Shown here piece after piece: positions 1 to 10,105 of a DNA stretch of 64,000 nt (the first letter of the stretch is position 1; each line of letters starts with the position of its first letter). The notes beneath the pieces were generated by a model that did not search any database, was not told where the DNA came from, and was given only the letters and a program-made list of their open reading frames with translations. A program made the position numbers and the translations under genes. This DNA comes from Doryteuthis pealeii (lineage: Eukaryota; Mollusca; Cephalopoda; Myopsida; Loliginidae), in contig CM042150.1 of assembly GCA_023376005.1 (NCBI GenBank), positions 73,936,131-74,000,130 on the forward strand, in the 5' to 3' direction.

Positions 1-205
1 AGACAAGTTACCATATCATACCTAAATAGTTCTGTCTGCCCTACTATTTACTCATAGCCTTGAGAGAAAAGATAGATTCATGCCTTTTTTGGGGGGGCAT
101 GAGTGTGAAGTGAATTGCAAACAACCTCATCTAGGATTTGAACACAGTTTGCCAAGTTCATTCTCTACAACAATAACCATTATATCCAACATTCAAGATT
201 GGTAT
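1..205 (-). repeat. SINE family A copy, reversed, cut by window start
   Basis: Read on the minus strand this contains a tRNA-like head (a B-box-like stretch, TTCAAATCCTAGATGAG) followed by a body with the words TATGAGTAAATAGTAGGGCAG. The same order recurs at 24131, 29260, 49530 and 57865. The recurrence of head and body in the same order is the evidence for a SINE family. The 3' end lies off the window. The short open frame across it (80-265) is not a gene. Confidence 0.65.
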
Positions 206-1119
206 CTTTATAATAGTCATATGTATGGAGTATATAATAATATAAAAGTGTATGTGTGTGTGTAGAAAAGCTTATAATAATTCATAGGAATCTATGAACT
301 TATTTGTGTATGAACTATTCACAGGCCATTTCTGTGGTGTGATCTAATAGGGAGCTAAATCAGTTTAGAGCTGGGTAGCTATCATTGAATGATTGGGTCT
401 GGGGTCAATTTTCAATTGAAATAACAAAGTTATAGTTGTAAGCATGTAGGCCTACATTAAAGATAAATGGTGGTATCTTACCAAATTTCATAATTTTTTT
501 CATTAGAACACATTTCATTCTAAAACTATAAAGTTAGTATTTTCTGAGATGTCTTTATGATTGCTGTACAGACTTTAAGATTATATATCTTGTTGAGTTG
601 TTTAAAGAGCTTAAAATTTATGGTTTAGATGGTTACATATGGCAGTTACAATTTCATATGAAAATAGTTAATTTTACAATTTAGTTTTTGCTACATACTC
701 TACATACTTATTTTAAAATTCTCCTTTTATCAAATTATGAAAAAGTTAAGAATTTTAATTGACTGTGTTTCCTTTGTGGAAATTGGGCAGTTGCTTTATT
801 TCCATTTTGAATTTCAAAGGCATTATAGGATGCAATTAGGATCATATTTAAAGAAAACTTTTGTCATTTAGTTTGATTTCTCTTTGCATTTATTTATTAT
901 ACTTTTTTAAAATAAAAGAATAACATAAATTCTTTTAATCATGCATCAGTTTTATTTTGTTTACAGAATGATGTAAATAAATATCAATGAAATCAAGAAC
1001 AATTCCTTGTTTATAAAACAAGTAGTCATTACCTTTGAGTACTTTTAAGAGCTTATAGTGATTCGTCGGGTAACCAGTTTATAGTGGTTGTCAATTTATA
1101 GTGGTTGTTTTGGGTGAAG

Positions 1120-1122
<3 letters not shown>
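206..1122. other. AT-rich DNA, nothing recognised
   Basis: No coding-like reading, tRNA or known element is seen. A short GT run lies near 250-263, and the words TTATAGTGGTTGT occur twice close together near 1078-1108, just before the TA tract. Confidence 0.6.

Positions 1123-1163
<41 letters not shown>
1123..1163. repeat. (TA)n microsatellite
   Basis: About 20 uninterrupted TA units sit directly beside the Helitron-like element that follows. The length is likely polymorphic. Confidence 0.95.
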
Positions 1164-1165
<2 letters not shown>

Positions 1166-1168
1166 ATA

Positions 1169-1778
1169 TCTTATTATAATGGAGATTGTGTGTTTGTCTG
1201 TCTGTAACCGAAACTAAATCACTATTCAAGTCACAATTCCCTTAGATATAGACGTCACATTTACCATGAATTTATTTTTTATTTAAACCTCAATTATTGA
1301 TAAAATTGTTGTACCTTATTAATACTGTTGACCATATCTACGTACTAATAGCATGTAATAGTAATTATATATACAACAAAATAGCGGTTTACAGTGTGAA
1401 TGAGAAGGCTAATTTGCATATTGATATTTAAAATTTGATTTTAATAAATATATGCTTAGTATTATTGATTTCTAATTGTTTGGTTTTCTCTTAACGAATC
1501 TGAGCAAAAATCTCGGGGATAAATCTTAAAAGTTATTCATAAACAAGTCGAAAGAACTGTAATTTTATTAAATACTTCATAATCTAACTAAATAGATAAA
1601 TTAGGAAAAATGGAAGACGGGAGTGAAAGAAAATGATGGAAGAGTTAAATCTAAAGCTGTTCTATTTTTCGATTATACCCCTCAGTTTATCATTTTCTAA
1701 ATAGTTTCTAATTTGATACAATATTTTATTACATCAAAACCTAAATACTTGCACCTGAAGGGTGCATATATTTGCTAG
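1169..1778 (+). mobile_element. Non-autonomous Helitron-like element
   Basis: The left end starts with TC (1169-1170) and continues into TAATGGAGATTGTGTG and a GTCTGTCTG stretch. The right end has a GC-rich hairpin (GCACC, loop TGAAG, GGTGC; 1751-1765), nine bases and then CTAG (1775-1778). The base before is A (1168) and the base after is T (1779), with no target-site duplication. 5'-TC, a 3' hairpin followed by CTRR, and A/T insertion are the established marks of Helitrons. At 610 bp with no Rep/helicase reading, it would depend on an autonomous partner. It shares its left-end wording with the shorter element at 35105-35280. Confidence 0.75.
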
Positions 1779-2744
1779 TATATATAATTATTAGTAATTA
1801 CAACAAACATACTATAAGGTTATAGAAATAAGAAAAGAAAACAAATCATTTGAAGAAGGAAAAAATAAGCCTTGTATTAAAACAAATAAATTACAGTAGT
1901 AAAAATGTATTGTTCAAGGTCCATCAGAATATGCTTTTTTAAAAGTTCAGTAATGTAGAGGAAGAAAGGGTAAAGAAAGAGTATTGCATCTATATCAGCA
2001 GTGGAATTTTAGAGAGGATAAGATAAGTTTGTACCTTCAGCGACAGGCAAATAGTTTTAAATTCAGTGACGTGAATTTGTCAAGCGTGTGTCTGTCTCTC
2101 TGAACTTCTACATGAAAACATTCCTTTTATATCTCTAAACATAGGCTCCAAATTCAGTCTTTTTGAAAACTTCTGTTTAGGCGCGAAGGCCTTTGATTGG
2201 TCCAAAATTTATCATTTTCATTATTTCTATTTTTGCTTTATATCTGCGCCTTGTGCAGATTGCTTATGTTCGTCATTTTATTTCTGCTTTCGATGCATTA
2301 ACTTAAGTTTCTCTTCTTATCATATCACTACAAGCTTCTTACATTGTTAATTATTTTGAATTAACCAAGGAACAAGTCTCTACTGATATCTTTTCCACTT
2401 GTTTATTCAAGAGTTACCTAACTTGGCTATTTCCTCAAAGCTTATGACTTTTTTCAATAAAAAAACAAACATTGTAAAAGTTTTGTTATTGGGGATAAGA
2501 GACTTAACAAATGAAAATAAGAAATAAATAAAAAGTGATTAATTAATTAAAGGTTAATGTCTGTATTCATCACTTTTGTAAAAGATTTATCAAAGCTACA
2601 TCTTTGTCAATACTATTTAAACCTATACTAATACTACCATTACAATTTTCAGATGATAACATTATTGGAATATCTTTATTAATATTATTTCCTATTTTTT
2701 AAGATCAAATCATTTATCAAAGTTAATTTAGTGCAAAGTTTGAA
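1779..2744. other. AT-rich DNA, nothing recognised
   Basis: The stretch near 2170-2290 is somewhat richer in GC (around GGCGCGAAGGCC), but no reading frame or element can be named. Confidence 0.55.
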
Positions 2745-2820
2745 GTATGGGGCAATAGCGAGAATCAAACTCACTAACAATGGTCTGCTGGTCTAGATTG
2801 TTAAAAAAAACACCAAATGA
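2745..2820 (-). repeat. tRNA-derived SINE head fragment
   Basis: On the minus strand the sequence resembles the A-box to B-box part of a tRNA (CTAGACCAGCAGACCATTG, then GAGTTTGATTCTCGC). A very similar piece lies at 51180-51262, also reversed. It lacks a matching acceptor stem, so it is not a working tRNA gene. Confidence 0.45.
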
Positions 2821-3011
2821 TGCACTCTAGATAAAGGTATGTATTTATTAAAATGGAAAAAGGATCATGTCCTTTATAGCACTTTAGTAATCATGGATTA
2901 TCATAGTTTCCTTTATCAGTAAATTGAATATTAACATGAATGTTCTTAAGAAATAGTAGAATGCTCTTCCATTATTTCTCTGAATTTTTGAGATGAGGCT
3001 TGATAATTGGT

Positions 3012-3254
3012 ATTATTTGTATTATTCAGACTATTGTCCTCATCTTCATTGTTATCTGTACAACATTTCAGCTGATGTGCCCTCCGTCTTCTTTAGGTAT
3101 TTCTTCTTGGACTCGGGAAGAAGATTCCTGATTACAACAAGAAGGTTCCCCGAGTCCAACAAAAAATACCTGAAGAAGCCAGAGGGCACATCGACCGAAA
3201 CATTGTACAGATAACAATGAAGATGAGGACAATAGTCTGAATAATACAAATAAT
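3012..3254. repeat. Large inverted repeat (foldback), Penelope-associated repeat family
   Basis: Two arms of about 107 bp (3012-3118 and 3146-3254) are near-perfect reverse complements around a loop of about 27 bases. This explains the mirror-image open frames on both strands here. The right arm is homologous to a single arm at 7345-7466 (shared word CAGATAACAATGAAGATGAG), which lies 5' of the Penelope-like reverse transcriptase remnant. The arm may be a terminal repeat of that element. Penelope-like elements are known to carry terminal repeats that can be inverted, but the assignment here is inference. Confidence 0.7.
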
Positions 3255-4134
3255 GCTCTTCCATTGTCTAAATTACATGGTTTAAATTCAAAGATTTTCT
3301 TCTCAACTACCAATGCCACAGAGCCCAATCTGCCTGGTTATTTACCTATATAAAAAAAAGAAGAGCATTTAATGTGAAGGGAATCAAAACAGCTTTGGTC
3401 AGATTTTCTTAAACTGATAACTGTTACACCGTTACATGTTTCTTTGTATATTTATTATGGTGGCCTAAAATCAGGATTCAAAATATTGATTAGAGAACTC
3501 ATTTTTTAAATTTAATTAGAGATATGAAAAAACAAACATTCTTTCTATTTTCATTGCTTCATAAAGCAAATTTGATTTTAGGATGAAGAGAATTTCAAAG
3601 ATATCTCAATCAATTGAAATGGCAATTTTTGTTAATTCTTTGTTTTCATGGAATTTCTCATCTCTAATTAAATTATTTATTTGAATATTATTTTGAGAGA
3701 ATTGCTTAACTTCTTATGTATTGTATAAAATCAGAAATGATTTACTGTCTGCCATTTTGGTTTTCTTAAAGTTTTCTTTTAGTCTAAAGCAATTAGTACA
3801 ATCAATAATCTAAACATATAATCATTTCTATAGTGCTTACTATTATTTGCTTTATTAATATTTTAAAAGTTTTTAATGTCTTATTGTATTCTAATCATTC
3901 TCTTTTATCTAGATTAATTAAGAATATTGCTCTCATATATTTTGTCAGTATAAATAATAATAAAAATAAATTTGTGTATCCTCTAGAAATTAATTGGTAT
4001 GTCTTCTAGATATAAAAATTAAATAATATTGCTAGGTCAATTGTCACAGTGTTTATTGTATGAAATAAATAAGTTTTATTCAGTAAAAGAAAGATAGATC
4101 GGGACTTACAGATGTTCTTAAAGATATTGGAGCT
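3255..4134. other. AT-rich DNA, nothing recognised
   Basis: No element, RNA or coding-like reading was found. Confidence 0.55.
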
Positions 4135-4182
<48 letters not shown>

Positions 4183-4262
4183 GTTAAATACCATCAACTA
4201 ACGCTGATGTGAAAAACTCAAAAGGAGTGAAAATAATAATGATGATGATGATGATGTTAATA
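4135..4262. repeat. (TAA)n and (GAT)n microsatellites, probable LINE 3' tail
   Basis: A TAA run of about 16 units (4135-4183) and a GAT run (4231-4256) lie directly downstream, on the minus strand, of the LINE C-terminal tail at 4268-4620. Simple-repeat 3' tails are common in non-LTR retrotransposons, so this is probably the tail of that insertion. Confidence 0.8.
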
Positions 4263-4267
4263 ATATA

Positions 4268-4620
4268 GGTTTTTCACACTATTGATAGCTGATGGACATT
4301 CACTGCAAGTCTCTAGCACTCTTTTAAGTATTTTAGCTGATCTTAACAATGCTGTTGTCTAGATAGATTCAATTCTCCTTCTGATTTCCAATTCCTCCAG
4401 TCTTTCTCCAAAACTCTTGGGCACTGTTCAAAGGACACCAACTACAAAACTACAATTAATATCACATTCACCTTCATTTTCCAGTTTTTTCAATTCTCTA
4501 GCAAAGTCCAAGTATTTGTCTATCATTTCATTTTTTGTATTTTCACTCTGTGGTATTCGGCAACAGCAAAGTCCACTAGATAACAAATTCTCTTCTTCTT
4601 ATTAATTAAGGTCTGGTCTA
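4268..4620 (-). mobile_element. Non-LTR retrotransposon fragment, C-terminal tail after the RT
   Basis: One minus-strand frame reads almost through. Its recognisable pieces are KYLDFARELKKLENE, then VVGVL, TVPKSFGERLEELEIR and TTALLRSAKILKRVLETC. This order (a kinase-like basic helix, a V-G-x-L-G-T-V-P motif, then TALLxSAxILxxVLE) is the conserved tail found after the reverse transcriptase in a group of animal LINEs often labelled R2-like in databases. Two in-frame stops (a TGA just before TVPK, a TAG before TTALL) show it is dead. The RT itself is not in the window; the insertion is 5'-truncated, as usual for LINEs. The clade name is uncertain. Confidence 0.6.
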
Positions 4621-4739
4621 TGGGGAGTGGTTTGGTTCGTTCATATTTGTATCCTATCCTCAATACATCTGGTTCTTCCTTCTTGTGGCTTGGTGAGCTG
4701 AAATGAAATTTAGGAAAAGCAGTGAAGGAACAGAGATGA

Positions 4740-5112
4740 GAATGACTTTAGAGTAAGATGTATATTAGCGGGTTCACACTATTTCGTTGAGGGGAAATAT
4801 TTCCCGAGCAAGTGAATAGGTGTTTCCTCTTCAAAGTCTTGGAGGAAAAAGGACTGAGAGACCTTTTTAGCACCAATAATTTTTGCACATGCTCAGAGGG
4901 CTCTTCCGGTCTGAAGCCTTCTGGGAGATTGTTACTTTTACTTTTTTGTGTCTTCTATTTTTTTTTTCTATATTTAATTTAATTTTGTTTTACTTTTGTT
5001 TCATTTATTTTAATTTGGTTTAATTTTACTTTTTATTAATTCCCCACAAATACATTTGCACCCAAGTAGCAGAGCTACAGTAAAGATGCAGTAGAAAATT
5101 GAGTCTTTTGTA

Positions 5113-5151
<39 letters not shown>

Positions 5152-5165
5152 AAATATTCATCTCT
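4740..5165 (-). mobile_element. Probable LTR / 3' region of the Ty3/Gypsy remnant
   Basis: This lies directly downstream of the stop of the integrase frame that ends at 5166 on the minus strand, where the 3' untranslated part and LTR are expected. The part at 5030-5120 (words CACCCAAGTAGCAGAGCTA and GAGTCTTTTGTAAGGTGTGT) recurs at 38955-39050. A repeated segment with no coding content in this place fits an LTR. I cannot fix its exact ends. A GT microsatellite (5115-5148) has grown inside it. Confidence 0.45.
5115..5148. repeat. (GT)n microsatellite
   Basis: About 17 uninterrupted GT units. The related LTR-like copy at 39040 has only a few GT units at the same point, so the tract expanded after the copies separated. 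Confidence 0.95.
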
Positions 5166-6290
5166 CTATGTGTTGTAAAAATGATTATGTTTGGAAAAAT
5201 GAACACGTCTACCTGACTGTGTGATAATTGGTTTTTGTGGTGTGTCTTGCTGTATTTCTGATTTTGGAGAGGATATGTTTTTTGTGTTGTCTGTTCGGCT
5301 CTGTTTGGGATTTTTATTTTTTTCATGAGCATGAGTGAGTATTACTGGTTTCAATCTTTCAATTGAAACTGTTTGCTCTTCACCAGTCAATGTCTCTGAC
5401 GAAATGTTTATTTTCCCTTCTTATGACTTTGTATGGCCCAGAATATGGAGCTTCTAGAGGTCTCCGAAGTCTGTCCATTCGACGCCATACGTGTGTCAAT
5501 GTTTTAAGTTCTTTGTGTATGAGTTGTATGTAACTGTCCTTCTGAAGGAGGTTTATATCTAACTCTTGCATTTCCTTGGCAATTTTTTTAATCTCATCTT
5601 TGGTCAGGTCAGGATACTCCTGGTCTATGATTGGTTTTGGAAGTAATAGTTGGGTTCCTGTTACTGCAGAAGTTGGGAAGAAACCTTGCTCATTAGGTAC
5701 ATTCCTAATACCAAGCAATATGATCAGTAAGTTATCAAACCAGTTCTGCTTTCTTACCATGATCGCCGTTTTTAGGGTGCGGTGGTTTGAGGGTGATATG
5801 CAGTTGTACAGAGCCTATGGAAGCCTATGATAGCAGACAAGTCTTGAAATTGTTCACTCTTAAACTGGCTTCCGCGATCCATGACAACATGTAGTGGAAC
5901 TCCAAAGTGAGAGACCTTTATGTTCAGGAATGCTAAGGCTATGATAGTGGCAGAGGTGTCTTGTAAGGGTGTGGCTTCTACCCATTTCGTTGCTCTATCA
6001 ATGCACATCAGTACATATCTAGCTGGAGATGTGTATACACCGTCATAAGTAGTGGTGGGTACCAATGGACCAATAATGTCTATATGTACAGTTTCAAAAG
6101 ATGGTAAAGAGAATGGTGTGGTTTCTGTTCTAGTGTGTCTGGAGATGTTGGCATTGTTGACACTCTTTGACCCAAGATCGTATATTTTTTTCCATTTCAG
6201 GCCAAAAGTATCTAGATTTGATCATCTTTACTGTTGGGGTAGGTCCTGGATGAGAGATGTTGTGGAACACTATCTCAACTAGGTAACAGC
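5166..6290 (-). mobile_element. Ty3/Gypsy retrotransposon remnant: integrase region of pol (broken)
   Basis: The minus strand carries, in order, the parts of a Gypsy integrase. The N-terminal HHCC zinc-binding module runs 6130-6265, with HNISHPGP, RYFWPEME and CQQC. The start of the catalytic core is near 6070 (VHIDIIGPL, first catalytic Asp), and the second Asp is in MDRGSQF near 5875. The C-terminal region follows with KQNWFDNLLIILLGIR and the closing GRRVHF at about 5190. The reading is broken by an in-frame stop and frameshift between the zinc module and the core (about 6110-6140). A small deletion at about 5783 joins YHPQT to HRTLK, removing the stretch that normally carries the catalytic Glu. 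Protease, RT and RNase H are absent; at about 6290 the sequence switches to a Penelope-like fragment. The element cannot move itself. Confidence 0.85.
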
Positions 6291-6967
6291 TCAATGGGGG
6301 ACATGCTGAACCCCAGAAGCTGACAATGGAATACCATCCTTATGAATCTTAGGAAGGCCATATATGTGTGGTAGCTTGCAGTAGTGTTGAATTAGTTGTC
6401 TGTATTTCTTCTGTGGTAGCAGGTCCTTGTTCTTGCTTGACAGCTTCCTTTCGGTCTTCAGAGATGGGTTATTCTTAACCTTGCAGTAGCCACCATTTTC
6501 AATTAGGTCTGCCAATTTGTTAGAGTATTCAACCGTATCCATCTCCACAGTAGCATTGCCTTTGTCTGCTGGTGGTATTATGATGTTCTCATCCCCTTGG
6601 AGTGATTTGATGGCCACTTTCCTCCTTTGTGATGTTTGATTTTGGAGGCTTTGATTTCTCTAGTACCTGCCTCACTTTTCATTTTAGCTCATCTGCTCAC
6701 GCTTGAGGAATATTTAAGGTTGCCTCATTGGAGCTATTAGGTCTAAGTATGGAATCCACTTGATGGTTGTGGTGAAGTTAAGACCCTTGTTTAGCACTGT
6801 CTTCTCTGAGGCGGTTAGCTGGCATTTACTGATGTTGACAATGGCATCTACTGGCGGGTGATGGGTTTGATCTGTTGTAATGCAGGTTTTTATCTTATCC
6901 AACTTCCTAATTTGGCGAGGCTTGACCTCCTGAAATTCCTGGTTGTAGACATCATAGAAATGAATAC
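6291..6967 (-). mobile_element. Penelope-like element remnant: N-terminal part of the reverse transcriptase (copy A)
   Basis: Minus-strand readings show the N-terminal region typical of Penelope-like reverse transcriptases. They are a lead with EVKPRQIRKLDKIKTC (about 6900-6935), then LNKGLNFTTTIKWIPYLDLI (about 6740-6800), VRQVLEKSKPPKSNITKEE (about 6620-6680), IIIPPADKGNATVEMD (about 6540-6590) and LPHIYGLPKIHKDGIPL (about 6325-6375). The PADKG and YGLPKIHK motifs are hallmarks of this family. Frameshifts and stops lie at about 6610-6720. The RT palm with the catalytic aspartates and the GIY-YIG endonuclease are missing because the fragment ends at the Gypsy junction near 6290. All but its last 75 bases are repeated at 10954-11545. 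Confidence 0.8.
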
Positions 6968-7344
6968 AATATGGGAACCTATAATTAAAAAGGCTAGATT
7001 AGATTTTTTTTTAAACCCCAAAAAACACCCAATATGAGTCTAGGTAAAAAAAAAAATCATACACAAGAGAATAGGTAGATATTCTAGGCAAAAAAAAACA
7101 TTAGGTTTATAAGTTCCCAAAATTTACACTGGATTATCCAATTGGAAACAAAGGAGTTAGGTTAAGAGTTGTAAGTGACAGTTATCTCCAGACTGCACGT
7201 TCAATCCTGGTCAAGGGCAGCAGTAGCATAGAATGATTATTAACACAGCTTAACACCTGTACCCCAGCTATGGTTAGTGGAATAAGAGCAAGATATGCCC
7301 ATGGACTGAATAATGGGTTAGGTTCAAAGTTCCGTGATGGCTCC
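6968..7344. other. 5' flank of the Penelope-like fragment, A-rich
   Basis: Several A or T runs of 8-11 bases, then a richer stretch (7140-7340) with no clear coding sense. Part may be the 5' untranslated region of the Penelope-like element. The copy at 11545-11915 differs mainly in homopolymer length. Confidence 0.4.
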
Positions 7345-7466
7345 CAAGTTCAAAAAGAAGTTTCCAGAGTTCAACAAGAAATACCTGAAGAAGGCCAAAA
7401 CGTTGTACAGATAACAATGAAGATGAGGATAATAGTCCAAATAATACAAATAATACTAATTATCAA
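7345..7466. repeat. Single arm of the Penelope-associated terminal repeat
   Basis: Homologous to the right arm of the inverted repeat at 3146-3254, with the shared words GAAATACCTGAAGAAG and GTACAGATAACAATGAAGAT. It lacks about 20 bases (AGAGGGCACATCGACC region) present there. It lies 5' of the Penelope-like RT fragment. The 101-residue open frame over it (7270-7575) is not credible as a gene because it only covers this repeat and its AT-rich flank. The second copy is at 11915-12035. Confidence 0.6.
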
Positions 7467-7807
7467 GCCTTATCTAAAAAAAAATCAGAGAAATAGTCTC
7501 CTGAAGAATATTGAATTTGTTTCAAACTTTTACCAAATGTTTCATTTCTATCAGAAACAACTCAGAATCACTTGAAAATGCTTCTATGTGTGTGTGTATC
7601 TTTATTTTTATCAAATAAGAAAACAGATTCAAAAGACAGTGATTAAAAGAGACAAAATATTTTAATTTAATTAAAATCTACAAAATTGATTTTTTTTTTC
7701 TAAAACGATTGAAATAAATGTAGTTAAGGAAGAAATACCTTTTTTAAGAGAAATTCTAATAATGTGTATCATAGAATTCATTTTATCTTTTGAACTTATC
7801 AAACTTT

Positions 7808-8168
7808 TTATGCACATGACATGGCGGTCGATCCTGTTAAAAAAAAGACCTTGGGGGTCATTACCTTTACTTTTCTATTTTCTTTTATTTTGTCTGATAA
7901 GATAAATCCAACTAAACAGGATTTGCAAATGACAAGGCTAAAACTGCATTTCCTCTGTTTCTTAGAAAGAAATGCTCTGAAGGTAAAAACATCTCCTGAA
8001 TTTGGCCTTATGAAAACCAAATACACCAAAGGTTGCAAGATGTTTGCAAATGTCAGCAGTCGGCATAATTCCAAGATTCTACTTCCTGCTGGATTTGCTT
8101 TCCAATATTCGGCCCATTTACACAACATTTATCCTGTAAGTGTCTTTATGTACAAGATTCATTCCTAA
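7808..8168. other. Overlapping open frames on both strands, no recognisable protein
   Basis: A 115-residue frame on plus (7821-8168) and a 106-residue frame on minus (7808-8128) overlap almost fully. Neither shows a motif I know. In the duplicate (12385-12730) one-base losses shorten both, for example CGGCCC to CGGCC near 12678. The stretch is less AT-rich than its surroundings and ends in CCTGTAAGTG, which resembles a splice donor, so a small exon or an old element fragment is possible. I do not call a gene. Confidence 0.25.
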
Positions 8169-8194
8169 AGTTTTATCAAAGTAAGGAGTGGCAC

Positions 8195-8380
8195 GAAAAA
8201 TAGCAATTAATTAATATGTCTCTTCTTCCAAGCAACCACCCCCCAGCTATACATAAATAGTAGGGCAGGCTAGGCGCTTTAATTTTGGCATGGCCTATGG
8301 TCTTGAATAAAACCAAACCGGCTATGCTACTTAAAAATTGACCTTGTGTCACATCCGGCTTGTGGTGGAGGGGTTGGGTA
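8195..8380 (+). repeat. SINE family A body (copy in duplication A)
   Basis: It has the family words in order: CAGCTATACATAAATAGTAG, GGCAGGCTAGGCGC, then CTTAAAAATTGACCTTGTGT and CACATCCGGCTTGTGGTG. The tRNA-like head is not clear. The duplicate is at 12757-12945. Confidence 0.6.
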
Positions 8381-9339
8381 AATACATAATAAACAAAACT
8401 GTTTCTTGATATTGTCCAAGCCAATGCAGCCCAGAGAGTAATAACAAAAATGAAAAGATTACAAACTGAAGAGGTAAGAAGGAAATAGTTTATTTTAATG
8501 TGAACATGGGAACTGCAATTAAAATAATAATTAAAATGAAATATAATCTAGGGAAACCTTTTATCTATCTATATATTAATCTGCTCATTTATAACTTATG
8601 TGCATCTGGTTTATGGTGGTATAGAATTATTCAGCTCATAAATTATCTGTTTTGTCTGGGTTTGTTTTTTTTTTGTTTCCTGAAACAAAGGCATCTAATA
8701 AAAGATGGAAATATCACCTTATACAAAGTCGAATCTTTATTCTCTTGATTTGCAGGGCATTTTTTTTAGGTGGTCAATCTAAGAGCTCCGTAAGTGTAAG
8801 TCTATCCCATGGGCTGGCTGGCATTAAAAGAAAGCAATTTCTCCTTTATGGTGTCAAAAGTAAAACTTTGGATGAAGTGGAATTATGGGATATTTTAATT
8901 TTATTTTATTTTAATTTTTTATCTTTTATAGTTTTATTTTTCATAAACTTCATTGATTTATTATTATTTACTAACTAGATACTTATGTTACTAAGAATGG
9001 ATAAATAGATAGATAAGATGGTATAAATAATAGAATTAGCTAAGTGAAATCTATTTTTCTACCCTTCTGCCTCATCATTGTTGGAGGAAAGTTTCAATGA
9101 GTGTGGAAGGAATAATTTGGTATCTTGCATTTTCTAGTCTGGTGATCTACCGACCTTTTACTTGAAGTCTTGTGAACACTTTAATTGTCATTTTTGATGA
9201 TAATGCCAGAAATAAAACAAACAAATATATCTATTTTTAGTATAACACATATATGAGAAAATGGCCTTGCAAATATAAACCCAAAGCTGATATTATTAAA
9301 GGGTATTCAATTCCAATGTTTGCAGGATCAAAAATATAA

Positions 9340-9505
9340 CAGCCGTATATATATATATATATATATATATATGAAGAAGAAAATATTTAAAAAATATAAC
9401 AAACAAAGGATGTTATGATCAGGGGAAACAATTTTCCCCTGATCTGATATTTTCCATATATATATATATATATATATATAAGGATATATAAAATTGTTTC
9501 TTCTC

Positions 9506-9546
<41 letters not shown>
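9340..9546. repeat. TA tracts flanking a hairpin (imperfect palindrome)
   Basis: A perfect inverted repeat (GATCAGGGGAAA, short loop, TTTCCCCTGATC; 9417-9444) sits between TA tracts at about 9347-9372, 9456-9480 and 9507-9530. GAAGAAGAAA on one side and TTTCTTCTC on the other extend the symmetry. The last TA tract runs into GT repeats. The copy at 13900-14105 has small length changes only. It could extrude as a cruciform. Confidence 0.75.
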
Positions 9547-9639
9547 AACTGTGCATATTCAGGATGCCAATCAGAATACCTGCCAGGGGTGAGGACGAAT
9601 AGGGAAGCTTGGAAAAGGAATGTCATTGAAAACCATCAC

Positions 9640-9934
9640 GAGAGCATGACCTGATGATGATATATGCATAATGGCCATAATATATATGCATAAACAGTGC
9701 CTATACATATGCATTCATATGTACATATATATATATACACATGCATATATACATATAAATGCATACACACAAGCATATATATATATAGATGTATAGATAT
9801 ATGCATACATACATTAACGGAAAAATACGTATGCACATATATTAATACACATATGTGCATGCATATGCGTGTATACACACAATTGCACATACATTTACAT
9901 GATCCCATTATGTATACAGATATATATACACATG

Positions 9935-9968
<34 letters not shown>

Positions 9969-10105
9969 CGTGTGAGCATGTGTATATATATATGTATACA
10001 TAAATACGCAAATGTATGCAAGCCTGGATACACATACATGCATATACACACACAAAACACAAAAACACACTCATGCCCAACACACACACATATATATGTT
10101 TCTAA
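9640..10105. repeat. Long alternating purine-pyrimidine tract (ATGCAT/ACAT/TATA)
   Basis: About 450 bases of nearly strict alternation of purine and pyrimidine, built from TATA, CACA, TGCA and ATAC words. Open frames here read as strings of Tyr, Ile, Cys, Val, His and Met on both strands, which is a by-product of the alternation and not a protein. Such tracts can adopt Z-DNA. The duplicate is at 14215-14665. Confidence 0.85.

Noticed and set aside
3052..3328. Small gene with matching proteins on both strands
   Set aside because: The likeness of the plus and minus frames is caused by the inverted repeat.
7808..8168. Small gene (115 residues plus or 106 residues minus)
   Set aside because: Frames overlap on both strands, show no motif, and are broken in the duplicate by single-base changes.
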